NCBI GenBank assembly: GCA_023664605.1
Contig: JAMPFF010000022.1
Location: forward strand, 1-43,207
DNA: 43,207 bases
Source of the DNA: Clostridium sp.
GTDB taxonomy: Bacteria > Bacillota > Clostridia > Lachnospirales > Lachnospiraceae
Direction of reading: 5' to 3'
Each line of letters opens with the position of its first letter. The stretch's first letter is position 1. Both the position numbers and the translations under genes were made by a program. Below are positions 7,624 to 15,205 of the stretch, in pieces. Under the pieces are notes generated by a model. It was not told where the DNA came from. It saw nothing but the letters and a program-made list of their open reading frames with translations, and did no database searches.

Positions 7624-8967
7624 ATGGGGAAAGATTTATTTTCTAATCGGGAACTAAAAAAGATGATTGCGCCCCTGTTTCTGGAGCAGCTTTTGGTGAT
7701 GTTTGTAGGACTTGCGGATACGCTGGTTATTAGTTATGTCGGAGAATCGGCAGTATCGGGAGTGTCGCTGGTAAATCAGTTTAATACCATTTTTATTTAC
7801 CTGTTTACAGCGCTTGCTTCCGGAGGGGCTGTTGTAATCAGCCAGTATATCGGCAGACAGGATGTGGATCATGCGGGAGAGTCCGCAAGCCAGCTTTTGA
7901 TGTTTTCCACTGTTTTTTCTATACTGCTTGGAGCGGCGGTTCTGCTTGGAAATGAAGCGATGCTTCGCCTGTTGTTTGGAAAAGTGGAGCAGCCGGTTAT
8001 GGAGGCTTGCATTACCTACTTGAGAATTTCGGCATATTCCTATCCGGCGATTGCCATTTATAATGCAGGAGCAGCCGTTTACCGCAGCCTTGGCAAAACA
8101 AATGTGACGATGTATATATCGGTAGTGTCTAATGTAATCAATGTTATCGGTAACGTAATTGGTGTTTTTGTTTTTCATGCCGGAGTAGCAGGCGTCGCAT
8201 GGCCGTCCTTTATTGCCCGTGTTTTTTCGGCAGTGGTTATCACTTATCTCTGCTTTCGGGAAAAGAACGGCGTGGTGTATCGGGGGAAATGGATATTTGG
8301 CTGGCAGGGCAGTCTGATGAAAAGTATTTTAAATGTCGCCGTACCAAACGGGATAGAAAACGGTATCTTTCAGCTTGTTAAGGTGGCGCTTAGCAGTATC
8401 GTGGCATTGTTTGGCACTTACCAGATTGCCGCGAACGGTGTGGCACAGAGTATCTGGTCGCTGGCAGCTTTAGCCGGTGTCGCTATGGGTCCTGTATTCA
8501 TTACTGTAATTGGGCAGTGTATGGGAACCGGAAATACGGAAGCGGCGGAATATTATTTTAAAAAACTTATAAAGCTGACGCTTTTGATATCAACCGTATG
8601 GAATCTTTTCATATTTATTCTGACACCGGTGTTTTTACATTTTTATTCCCTGTCGCCGGAAACAAAACGGCTGGTAATATGGCTTGTGCTGATTCATAAT
8701 GTATTTAATGCCGCGGCGTATCCTTTTTCCGGAGCGTTAAGCAATGGACTCCGCGCGGCGGGAGATGTGAAATTTACCATGTATGTGTCAGTTATTTCTA
8801 CGGTTGCGGTGCGATTGCTTTTGTCGTATCTGCTGGGAATTACCCTGCGGATGGGCGTGATTGGGACTGCCCTTGCCATGGTGTGCGACTGGACGGTTCG
8901 CGCCGGTCTGTTTATCTGGAGGGAAAGAATCGGGAAGTGGAAAACGTTTCAGGTAATTCAATCATAA
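7624..8967 (+). CDS. MATE-family multidrug/metabolite exporter
   Basis: 447-residue integral membrane protein with about 12 hydrophobic helices in two related halves and MATE-family signatures (LVISYVGESAVSGVSLVNQ near residue 35-50, ASGGAVVISQYIG near 60-75). It exports organic cations or other small molecules with Na+ or H+. It starts 21 bases after the flavodoxin lipoprotein and is followed after 16 bases by the CMD-cupin gene, so it is mid-operon. Substrate not visible. Confidence 0.92.
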   Translation: MGKDLFSNRELKKMIAPLFLEQLLVMFVGLADTLVISYVGESAVSGVSLVNQFNTIFIYLFTALASGGAVVISQYIGRQDVDHAGESASQLLMFSTVFSILLGAAVLLGNEAMLRLLFGKVEQPVMEACITYLRISAYSYPAIAIYNAGAAVYRSLGKTNVTMYISVVSNVINVIGNVIGVFVFHAGVAGVAWPSFIARVFSAVVITYLCFREKNGVVYRGKWIFGWQGSLMKSILNVAVPNGIENGIFQLVKVALSSIVALFGTYQIAANGVAQSIWSLAALAGVAMGPVFITVIGQCMGTGNTEAAEYYFKKLIKLTLLISTVWNLFIFILTPVFLHFYSLSPETKRLVIWLVLIHNVFNAAAYPFSGALSNGLRAAGDVKFTMYVSVISTVAVRLLLSYLLGITLRMGVIGTALAMVCDWTVRAGLFIWRERIGKWKTFQVIQS

Positions 8968-8983
8968 AAAGGAGGACAAGAAA

Positions 8984-9742
8984 ATGGAAAAAATTGTACA
9001 GACAGCAGGAAAGATGCAGCTTGGCGACTTTGCGCCGGAATTTGCACATTATAATGATGATGTGTTGTTCGGAGAGAATTGGAACAATCAGGATATTGAC
9101 CTGAAAACCCGCTGCATTGTAACGATGGTTGCGCTGATGGCTTCGGGTATTACGGACTCTTCACTGATTTATCATCTGGAGAATGCGAAAGCACATGGCG
9201 TAACGAAAGCGGAAGCTGCAGCTATCATTACCCATGCGGCATTCTATGTGGGATGGCCGAAAGGCTGGGCGGTATTTCGTCTGGCAAAGGATGTGTGGAA
9301 AGAGGAAACGGCGGGCAAAGATGCGAAAGCTGCCCATGCGGCACAGATGGTATTTCCGATTGGTGCGCCCAATGATGGGTTCGCACAGTATTTTATCGGT
9401 CAAAGTTATCTTGCGCCGCTTTCTACATCACAGGTTGGGATTTTCAACGTGACATTTGAGCCGGGATGCCGTAATAACTGGCATATCCATCATGCGGATA
9501 AAGGCGGCGGACAGATTTTGGTCTGTGTCGCGGGGCGCGGGTATTATCAGGAAGAGGGAAAAGAGGCGCAGGAGCTTCGTCCGGGAGATGTTGTCAATAT
9601 TCCGGTCGGTGTAAAGCATTGGCACGGCGCGGCGAAAGATAGTTGGTTTTCCCATCTGGCGGTTGAAGTTCCCGGTGAGAACGCTTCCAATGAATGGCTG
9701 GAAGCGGTAGACGATGGAACATATAACAGTGCAGAGCAATAA
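8984..9742 (+). CDS. Carboxymuconolactone decarboxylase-cupin fusion protein
   Basis: 252-residue cytoplasmic protein. The N-terminal CMD/AhpD-like domain (about 15-110) has the family's helices (TMVALMASG, YHLENAKAHGVTKAE, AFYVGWP). The C-terminal cupin (about 140-240) has the metal motif with WHIHHADKGGGQ, where Gln stands where many cupins have Glu, and PVGVKHWHGA supplying the last His. AAAGGAGG precedes ATG 8984. Such fusions are common next to LysR regulators and flavodoxins in anaerobes and are usually annotated as redox or aromatic/quinone-related enzymes; the reaction is not established. Its stop is two bases from the restored stop of the convergent J-domain gene. Confidence 0.88.
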   Translation: MEKIVQTAGKMQLGDFAPEFAHYNDDVLFGENWNNQDIDLKTRCIVTMVALMASGITDSSLIYHLENAKAHGVTKAEAAAIITHAAFYVGWPKGWAVFRLAKDVWKEETAGKDAKAAHAAQMVFPIGAPNDGFAQYFIGQSYLAPLSTSQVGIFNVTFEPGCRNNWHIHHADKGGGQILVCVAGRGYYQEEGKEAQELRPGDVVNIPVGVKHWHGAAKDSWFSHLAVEVPGENASNEWLEAVDDGTYNSAEQ

Positions 9743-9744
9743 TA

Positions 9745-9999
9745 TTACCGCCTATATTTTTCCAATAACCGTTCAATCTCTATATTCAGATTTTCCGGCA
9801 TTTTTTGGCACGCACTGTCGGATAACTTTATCCAGAGGTGGAGATTGCGGTAGTTTGTGGAAGTCCTTTTCTTTCTTTCAGGTTGTTTTTCAGACGCCTG
9901 TATTTTAACTTGGGCAGCCTTTTGTTCAAAGAGCGGAACGACAATATAGTACAGGCGGTCATCCGGGAAAGAGAGATAGCCGGTTTCCTCCAGAGTCGG
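9745..9999 (-). pseudogene. Out-of-frame 3' part of the J-domain gene
   Basis: This frame continues the J-domain protein with a plausible 84-residue C-terminus (LSFPDDRLYYIVVPLFEQK, a Lys/Arg-rich stretch, then a helix ending EIERLLEKYRR) and stops at 9745-9747, exactly two bases from the convergent CMD-cupin stop. It is separated from the upstream frame by one extra A in the A6 tract at 10000-10005 (minus strand). Removing one A gives one frame of 271 codons. Either a real frameshift mutation or a sequence error in the homopolymer. Confidence 0.75.
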
Positions 10000-10561
10000 T
10001 TTTTTCTTCTTTGGCGATTTCCTGCAACAGTGCAGTCTGGGATATAAATTGCTGTGTCAGCAGATAAGTAAGTTCCGCTTGAAATTGCGCTCTGTCTGCC
10101 GGCGGCTCATCTCGGTTGAGCAGTGTGTCTGCTTCATTTAATATTTGTTTGCTGCATTGATACAGACTGCGCAGAAAAAGAGAAAAATCTTCATCAGTAG
10201 TCCACATATATTTTCCCCGCGCAATACAAAAGTTTCCTAAAATAGTTCCGTCGTAATCTTCGACATATTGCAGGACGTCGCGTTCCGTATAGGCGTGTCG
10301 ATTGATGGGCGTATTCCAGATAATATCTGCTTTTTTCTCCGAATTTCCATCTTTATCATACCGTTTTTCTGTAGTGGGAAATATTTTTCCTTTCAGGACG
10401 GAGTATGCAGCATTGATTTCCTGTACAGTATAGGGATATTGGTTTTGGTCATTCACATCCGGATGTACCTGCATCATAAGTTCTCTGTATTTCTTTTTAA
10501 TTTCCTGAAGTGTAGCTCCCGGGGTAAGCCCAAGGACCCGGTATGCTTCTTTTACAGTCAT
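9959..10561 (-). CDS. J-domain (DnaJ-like) protein, frameshifted near its end
   Basis: The N-terminal J domain (about 1-60: YRVLGLTPGATLQEIKKKYRELMMQVHPDV) carries the HPD motif that stimulates Hsp70 ATPase; the rest is not a DnaJ zinc-finger or substrate domain, so this is a class C-type J protein with an unrecognised partner domain. As read it is 200 residues, ending in a short unlikely tail (DSGGNRLSLFPG) after an A6 tract at 10000-10005. The true C-terminus is in the neighbouring frame down to 9745 (see that entry), giving 271 residues. The J domain is intact, so a truncated protein could keep co-chaperone activity. Confidence 0.8.
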   Translation of the reverse strand: MTVKEAYRVLGLTPGATLQEIKKKYRELMMQVHPDVNDQNQYPYTVQEINAAYSVLKGKIFPTTEKRYDKDGNSEKKADIIWNTPINRHAYTERDVLQYVEDYDGTILGNFCIARGKYMWTTDEDFSLFLRSLYQCSKQILNEADTLLNRDEPPADRAQFQAELTYLLTQQFISQTALLQEIAKEEKTDSGGNRLSLFPG

Positions 10562-10668
10562 ATGGCGGATTGTCCTTTACATTATTATCTGCAATTTAGT
10601 ATAGCCTATGAAAGGGGTATCGTCCAGTTGGAATGGGTGGGTACTAATGTCGGGAATTAACATTTCAG

Positions 10669-10695
10669 AAACAATTCTCAAACACAACGCAAACA
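10669..10695 (+). promoter_or_regulatory. Response-regulator box: three AAACA repeats in 11-bp phase
   Basis: AAACA occurs at 10669-10673, 10680-10684 and 10691-10695, each 11 bases after the last. Direct repeats with a helical-turn period are the usual site for OmpR/PhoB-type regulators, and one is encoded by the operon just downstream. A candidate -10, TATCAT at 10713-10718, follows, so the repeats occupy the -35 area. A matching two-repeat site is at 14044-14059. Confidence 0.65.
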
Positions 10696-10747
10696 AAACG
10701 CCGCTATGCTCTTATCATCAAATGAAAACATCTTATACAGGAGATAA

Positions 10748-11677
10748 ATGGTGAAATTACAGGGCATTAAAAAAGCGTTTAAAAAAATATTCTGCCTGCC
10801 GCCGATTCCGACTGTACTGATTGCGCTTCCGTCTTATGGAATGGTAATATATACGCTCACAAAACAGGATATGCATCCGGCGGTAATGTATGCTTCTTAT
10901 ATTTTGTCTGCTTACGCGCTGGTTATCAGCGTTACGGGAATAACAGGTGTTGTGCATTTCATTCGTCAGGGCATAGAGAGTCATCCGCTGATTAAAAAAG
11001 CGCTGGACGTGCCGCTCATTAACAAATATTTGAAAGAAGATACATTTCGGGCAGAGACTTCTTTATATCAGGGCTTTTTCATCAATTTTCTCTATGCGGG
11101 CATCAAAATGTTTTCAGGGATTTACTATAAATCCATATGGTTCGTGACACTAGCGATTTACTATATACTGCTTGCCGTGATGCGGTTCTCTCTGCTGCAT
11201 TATGTGAGACGCGAAAGCGAAAAAAATAATATTTCCGAATGGCAAAGATATCGGCTGTGTGGAATGATTCTGCTGTTTATGAATGTGGCATTGTCCGGTA
11301 TTATTACTTTGGCAGTACGGCATAACAGCGGCTTTGAATATCCGGGTATGTTGATTTATGCTATGGCATTGTATACGTTTTATACAACTATCATGGCGGT
11401 CAGAAATGTGATAAAATTCAGAAGATACGGCAGTCCGGTTTTGTCGGCGGCAAAGGTAATCAGCCTGACTGCGGCGTTAGTATCTATGCTTTCTCTGGAA
11501 ACGGCTATGCTGACACAGTTTGGAGCGGCAGATGACGCGGATTTCCGCCGGATGATGACGGCGTCCACCGGGGCGGGTGTAGGTATCATTGTACTGGGAA
11601 TGGCGGTTTTTATGATAATACATTCTACGAGGCAGATAAGGAAACAGCCGCTTTATAAGGGAGAGAACGAGTTGTAA
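10748..11677 (+). CDS. Polytopic membrane protein of a two-component operon
   Basis: 309 residues with about eight hydrophobic helices and a positively charged N-terminus; no catalytic motif recognised and I cannot name a family with confidence. AGGAG at 10739-10743 precedes ATG 10748, with GTG 10751 also possible. It is the first gene of an operon with the OmpR-type regulator and histidine kinase, 20 bases before the regulator. The short, nearly all-membrane kinase input domain suggests that this protein could supply or modulate the signal, but it might equally be an effector co-regulated with the pair. Confidence 0.75.
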   Translation: MVKLQGIKKAFKKIFCLPPIPTVLIALPSYGMVIYTLTKQDMHPAVMYASYILSAYALVISVTGITGVVHFIRQGIESHPLIKKALDVPLINKYLKEDTFRAETSLYQGFFINFLYAGIKMFSGIYYKSIWFVTLAIYYILLAVMRFSLLHYVRRESEKNNISEWQRYRLCGMILLFMNVALSGIITLAVRHNSGFEYPGMLIYAMALYTFYTTIMAVRNVIKFRRYGSPVLSAAKVISLTAALVSMLSLETAMLTQFGAADDADFRRMMTASTGAGVGIIVLGMAVFMIIHSTRQIRKQPLYKGENEL

Positions 11678-11697
11678 AATGGTACGGGAGGATGAAC

Positions 11698-12369
11698 ATG
11701 GTACGCATTCTTGTTATTGATGATGATAAAAAACTAAATCAGGTGGTATGCAATTATCTGAATGACTGTGGTTTTGAAACGAAAGGCGTGTCAAATGCAA
11801 AAGAAGCTTATGAGGAAATGTACAATAACTTGTATGAATTGATTGTGTCGGATATTATGATGCCGGAGATTGACGGATTCGAGTTTGCAGAGACGGTGCG
11901 AAAAGTGAACAAGCGGATTCCGATTTTGTTTATGTCGGCAAAAGATGACCTCTCGGCGAAGCAGAAAGGATTTCAGATTGGCATAGACGATTATATGGTA
12001 AAACCTGTAGAACTTGCCGAATTGGAAATGCGGGTTCGGGCGCTTCTGCGGCGGGCTAATATTGAAATGGAACGCAGACTGACCGTAGGCAATCTCTGCC
12101 TTGATGCGGACGCCATGACCGCCGCCATAGACGGCGAGGAAATTCCGGCTACTACACGGGAGTTTAATATTATGTATAAACTGCTTTCTTATCCGAATAA
12201 GACATTTACAAGGGCGCAGCTTATGGACGAGTTCTGGGAAATGGACACGGACACCGGTCTGCGGGCGGTCGATGTATATATTACCAAACTGCGGGATAAA
12301 TTTTCAGATTGTAACGGGTTTGAGATTAAGACGGTCAGAGGGCTTGGATATAAGGCGGTGTTATTATGA
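11698..12369 (+). CDS. OmpR/PhoB-family response regulator
   Basis: 223-residue regulator: receiver domain (about 1-118) with acidic pocket DDD at the start, phospho-acceptor Asp52 in SDIMMPEIDG and Lys in VKPVE; C-terminal winged-helix domain (about 128-222) with TREFNIMYKLLSYPNKTFTR and RAVDVYITKLRDK. ATG 11692 is in frame, but GGGAGG at 11686-11691 touches it, whereas ATG 11698 is at the normal distance, so I use 11698. Its stop overlaps the kinase start (ATGA at 12366-12369). It probably binds the AAACA phased repeats at 10669-10695 and 14044-14059. Confidence 0.95.
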   Translation: MVRILVIDDDKKLNQVVCNYLNDCGFETKGVSNAKEAYEEMYNNLYELIVSDIMMPEIDGFEFAETVRKVNKRIPILFMSAKDDLSAKQKGFQIGIDDYMVKPVELAELEMRVRALLRRANIEMERRLTVGNLCLDADAMTAAIDGEEIPATTREFNIMYKLLSYPNKTFTRAQLMDEFWEMDTDTGLRAVDVYITKLRDKFSDCNGFEIKTVRGLGYKAVLL

Positions 12370-13433
12370 AAAAAAGCGTTTTTTATCCGGGTAAATCTAA
12401 TTTTCCCTATTCCGTATTTTTGGTGTATTGGGTGGTTACGTTGTTGATGTCCGGGGTACATATAGGCGTAGTTGTTCTGAGTGTAAGAGTGGATTTGCCG
12501 GATTTTTGGAAAGTCAATATTCCATTAATTTACTGGGCGTTGGTTGCGCTTGGCTTAACATGGTTTACCAGAAAAAGGATGCAGCAGGTCTATGAAATTC
12601 CGCTGCAAAAATTAGCGGAGGCGGCAAGAAAGGTGGCAAACGGGGATTTTTCCGTATATGTGCCGCCGGTTCATACGGCGGATAGGACAGATTATCTGGA
12701 TTTGATGATATTGGACTTTAATAAGATGGTAGAAGAACTTGGAAGCATAGAAACATTAAAGACGGATTTTTTCGCCAATGTGTCGCATGAAATAAAAACG
12801 CCCCTTTCTATTATCCAGAACAATGCGGAATTGTTGTGCAAAGAAAAACTGCCCGAAAAGCAGAAAATGTGTGCAGACACCATTCATTTGACGACCAAGA
12901 GACTGTCGGACTTGATAAGCAATATTTTGAAGCTGAATAAACTGGAAAAACAGTCCATTTTGCCCGATGCAAAGGTTTATAATCTCTGTGCGCAGTTGGC
13001 GGAGTGTGCCGTCAGTTTTGAAGATATCTGGGAACGGCGGGGGCTTTCCTTTGAGGCGGATTTGGAGGACAGTGCGCTGATAAATGCGGATAGCGATTTA
13101 ATGGAGCTGGTGTGGAATAATCTTTTATCCAATGCCGTTAAATTTACGGAAAAAGGGGGAAGTATTTTTTTGGAGGAAAAATCCGACGAAAATTATGTGC
13201 GGGTTTCTATACGGGATACGGGCTGCGGAATGTCGAAAGAAACCAAAGAGCATATATTCGAGAAATTTTATCAGGGCGACACTTCGCATTCCATGGCGGG
13301 GAATGGACTCGGGCTTGCACTTGCGGCAAGAGTGCTGCAATTACATCATTTTCAAATCGAGGTTTCCAGTGAAATTGGGAAAGGAAGTATTTTTACCGTC
13401 ATCATACCCAAAAGCATAGCAGGAGGAGCATAA
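12366..13433 (+). CDS. Sensor histidine kinase
   Basis: 355 residues: two N-terminal TM helices (about 18-40 and 55-70) with only a short external loop, a HAMP-like linker (about 75-128), HisKA with phospho-acceptor His141 in SHEIKTPLS, and HATPase_c with the N box (WNNLLSNAVKF), G1 (DTGCGMS) and GNGLGLALA. Partner of the regulator it overlaps. The tiny extracytoplasmic loop is typical of intramembrane-sensing kinases that rely on a partner membrane protein, here possibly the protein at 10748-11677. Ligand unknown. Confidence 0.94.
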   Translation: MKKSVFYPGKSNFPYSVFLVYWVVTLLMSGVHIGVVVLSVRVDLPDFWKVNIPLIYWALVALGLTWFTRKRMQQVYEIPLQKLAEAARKVANGDFSVYVPPVHTADRTDYLDLMILDFNKMVEELGSIETLKTDFFANVSHEIKTPLSIIQNNAELLCKEKLPEKQKMCADTIHLTTKRLSDLISNILKLNKLEKQSILPDAKVYNLCAQLAECAVSFEDIWERRGLSFEADLEDSALINADSDLMELVWNNLLSNAVKFTEKGGSIFLEEKSDENYVRVSIRDTGCGMSKETKEHIFEKFYQGDTSHSMAGNGLGLALAARVLQLHHFQIEVSSEIGKGSIFTVIIPKSIAGGA

Positions 13434-13467
13434 ATATTGCAAGTTGAGAGAAAGGCGTGGGATTAGA

Positions 13468-13980
13468 GTGAAAGATTTCAATGTTTATGATTATTTGAAA
13501 ATAGTCGTTCCGGAGGATAAAATGTCAATTTATATGGATGGATATGAGAGCTTCGGATGGAAAGTGGATGAAAATGTACCTCCTGCAAAAAGTATGGGGA
13601 AAACCGCGCTCCATTTCAAGCGGAGCAGACAGATTATTAATAAGATAGAACTGACGAGGCTGCAAAGACATTTTGAGTCGTGCATGGATGAAATTGCCGC
13701 GCTGGAGGACTCCATACAGTCCGCGGCGGCTGCCGTGAGCATATCCTGCGGGCTTTTCGGCTGCGTATGTATGGCTGGTTCCGTATTTGCCGTAACGGCG
13801 TTTCCGCCGCGCATTCTGCTATGCGCCGTTCTTGCCGTTCCGGGTTTCCTTTTATGGTTTTTATCCTGGTACGGATATCGGGCTGCGAAAGCAAAACGAA
13901 AAGAAAAAGTTACGCCATTGATTGAGGCTAAGTATGATGAGGTGGGAGAGGTGCTTGAGAAAGCGCACAGGCTTTTGTAG
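13468..13980 (+). CDS. Hypothetical protein with two central TM helices
   Basis: About 170 residues. A soluble N-terminal part (beginning VKDFNVYDYLKIVVPED), a coiled-coil-like segment (about 50-85), two adjacent hydrophobic helices (about 88-130) and a charged C-terminal helix. No family recognised. Start uncertain: GTG 13468 has GGGA five bases upstream, while TTG 13444 would add eight residues and lies nearer to the kinase AGGAGG. Last gene of the two-component operon, ending ten bases before a strong terminator. Confidence 0.7.
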   Translation: MKDFNVYDYLKIVVPEDKMSIYMDGYESFGWKVDENVPPAKSMGKTALHFKRSRQIINKIELTRLQRHFESCMDEIAALEDSIQSAAAAVSISCGLFGCVCMAGSVFAVTAFPPRILLCAVLAVPGFLLWFLSWYGYRAAKAKRKEKVTPLIEAKYDEVGEVLEKAHRLL

Positions 13981-13989
13981 AATTTAATC

Positions 13990-14033
13990 AAAGCGATACA
14001 TTCTATAAAATTTTATAGAAGTATCGCTTTTTT
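13990..14033 (+). terminator. Terminator of the two-component operon
   Basis: AAAGCGATAC (13990-13999) pairs with GTATCGCTTT (14021-14030); inside, TTCTATAA/TTATAGAA extends the stem past a single unpaired A, and six T follow at 14028-14033. Long perfect hairpin, preceded by A residues, so it could also work on the other strand. Confidence 0.9.
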
Positions 14034-14043
14034 AATAATTCCG

Positions 14044-14059
14044 AAACAGAACGCAAACA
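14044..14059 (+). promoter_or_regulatory. Second response-regulator box: AAACA repeats in 11-bp phase
   Basis: AAACA at 14044-14048 and 14055-14059, again exactly 11 bases apart; the bases between them and into the second repeat (GAACGCAAACA) match the upstream box at 10684-10695 except for one base. A weak third repeat (TAATA, 14033-14037) is in phase. It sits between the operon terminator and the small membrane protein at 14119, so that gene is likely a target of the same regulator. Confidence 0.6.
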
Positions 14060-14118
14060 ATTCAGAAGCATTCGCGGGTTAGGATGATTGCAGAAAGCGG
14101 GAAAGGCAGGTAAATATC

Positions 14119-14487
14119 ATGAAAAAGAGTAATTTTACAGCATTGATTTTAGGAACAATCGGAGGCGTGTGCTTTGCGCTTGGTATGTGCATGGCGTTGG
14201 TGCCTGAGTGGGCTATGCGTTCGGAGGGAATCGTGTGCGGCGTAATCGGTTTGATAATTATATTGGCAACCGTTGTTATCTGGAGAAAGATGGAGGGCAA
14301 AGAACCTGTCAAACCCAGCAAAAAAGTTATCGGTGCGACATTAATCAGTGTCATCGGCGCGCTTTTATTTGGCGTTGGAATGTGCCTGTGTATGGTATTT
14401 AACCAGATGATAATCGGGATTGTTGTAGGAGTTATCGGCATTGTCGTTTTACTGATGCTGATTCCTTTATTAAAGGGGCTGAAGTAG
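14119..14487 (+). CDS. Small four-TM membrane protein with internal duplication
   Basis: 122 residues, four TM helices in two similar halves: a G-G/A-x2-F-x2-GMC-x-C/M stretch then G-I-V-x-GVIG-x-I near residues 10-60 recurs at about 73-120, separated by a basic loop (RKMEGKEPVKPSKK). AAAGGCAGG at 14102-14110 supports ATG 14119. Function not recognised. A phased AAACA site upstream and terminators on both sides indicate a single-gene unit controlled by the adjacent two-component system, so it may be the main output of that system, for example a membrane stress protein. Confidence 0.75.
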   Translation: MKKSNFTALILGTIGGVCFALGMCMALVPEWAMRSEGIVCGVIGLIIILATVVIWRKMEGKEPVKPSKKVIGATLISVIGALLFGVGMCLCMVFNQMIIGIVVGVIGIVVLLMLIPLLKGLK

Positions 14488-14520
14488 GAATGAGTTATAA
14501 TCTACAGAAATTAGTAAACA

Positions 14521-14550
14521 AAATGGGGCTTCGTAAGGAGTCTCATTTTT
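14521..14550 (+). terminator. Terminator after the small membrane protein
   Basis: ATGGGGCT (14523-14530) pairs with AGTCTCAT (14539-14546) using two G-U pairs, flanked by A and T runs that lengthen the stem, with five T at 14546-14550. The rest of the 115-base gap to the next gene shows nothing else. Confidence 0.7.
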
Positions 14551-14602
14551 ACTGGATAAGAAATTGCTATTGGTTAGAGAATGGAATACAATAAAAACAC
14601 CC

Positions 14603-15061
14603 CTACTCCCTATACCCAATAACAGCAATGACATTTTTGTCTTTTAAAATATAGGCAACGCTTTTTCCCTCTTCCAGCAATTTGTTTTTGCAGTTTAAAA
14701 CATTTTCGGTTATATTATCGGGCTGCTCGAATGAAACATCATATTCATTGCTGTAAGAGCCGAATTTATAATTCATGAAAATTTGTTCTAACTGCTCTAA
14801 ACTAATTTCTTTGGCGGGCAGCCAAGAAAAAATATCCAATACCTTACACGGGCTGCATTCTTTATCGGGAATATATTCTATAATATCAAAAATCTGGCAG
14901 TCCAGTGCTTTACACAGATTATTAAGCGTATAGGTGGTAATGCTTTTTCCCTTTTTAATGCAGTTTATCGTGTTGGCGTTAATGCCTTTTTTCTGGACTA
15001 ATGTATAAATGGATATATTTTTTTCTTTTAATGTGCGAAAAAAAGGGGCATAGGAAACCAT
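14603..15061 (-). CDS. XRE/Cro-type helix-turn-helix regulator
   Basis: 152 residues. The N-terminal ~65 residues form a Cro/CI-type HTH (FFRTLKEKNISIYTLVQKKGINANTI, then LNNLCKALDCQIFDIIEYIPD), followed by a C-terminal part of about 80 residues I do not recognise, which ends AYILKDKNVIAVIGYRE. GGAGGTGA just upstream on the minus strand fixes the start at 15061. Divergent from an LRR lipoprotein with a 12-bp palindrome in the shared upstream region, so probably a repressor of itself and perhaps of that gene. Confidence 0.88.
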   Translation of the reverse strand: MVSYAPFFRTLKEKNISIYTLVQKKGINANTINCIKKGKSITTYTLNNLCKALDCQIFDIIEYIPDKECSPCKVLDIFSWLPAKEISLEQLEQIFMNYKFGSYSNEYDVSFEQPDNITENVLNCKNKLLEEGKSVAYILKDKNVIAVIGYRE

Positions 15062-15084
15062 AGAGTCACCTCCTTTACCGTTTT

Positions 15085-15113
15085 ATTATAGGCATATAGA
15101 TAAAGATTTACCA
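15085..15113 (-). promoter_or_regulatory. Promoter of the XRE regulator
   Basis: On the minus strand a perfect -10 TATAAT (15090-15085) with a weak -35 TGGTAA (15113-15108) at 17 bases. The -35 lies inside the left arm of the palindrome at 15109-15136, so bound repressor would block it. Confidence 0.6.
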
Positions 15114-15136
15114 TAGATAATAATTTATCTATGGTA
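15096..15136. promoter_or_regulatory. Operator: 12-bp palindrome plus extra half-site
   Basis: TACCATAGATAA (15109-15120) and TTATCTATGGTA (15125-15136) are a perfect 12-bp inverted repeat around TAAT. The core ATAGATAA occurs once more as a direct copy at 15096-15103, 17 bases from the copy in the left arm. No T tract follows, so it is not a terminator. It lies between two divergent promoters, as expected for the XRE regulator's operator. Confidence 0.75.
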
Positions 15137-15139
15137 TGC

Positions 15140-15169
15140 TTGATAGTAGCAAGAGAGATATGCTATAAT
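15140..15169 (+). promoter_or_regulatory. Promoter of the LRR lipoprotein gene
   Basis: TTGATA (15140-15145), 18-base spacer and an extended -10, TGCTATAAT (15161-15169). Starts four bases after the palindrome, so repressor on the operator could hinder polymerase here as well. Confidence 0.75.
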
Positions 15170-15205
15170 AAACCGATACTTTACACAGGAAAAGAAGAAC
15201 ATATT

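Noticed and set aside
9997-10006. Programmed -1 frameshift at the AAAAAAC sequence in the J-domain gene
   Set aside because: The heptamer is in the wrong phase and the needed shift is +1, so a classical slippery site does not explain the two frames.
10268-10660. 130-residue plus-strand open frame opposite the J-domain gene
   Set aside because: Antisense shadow of a clear J domain; composition is not protein-like.
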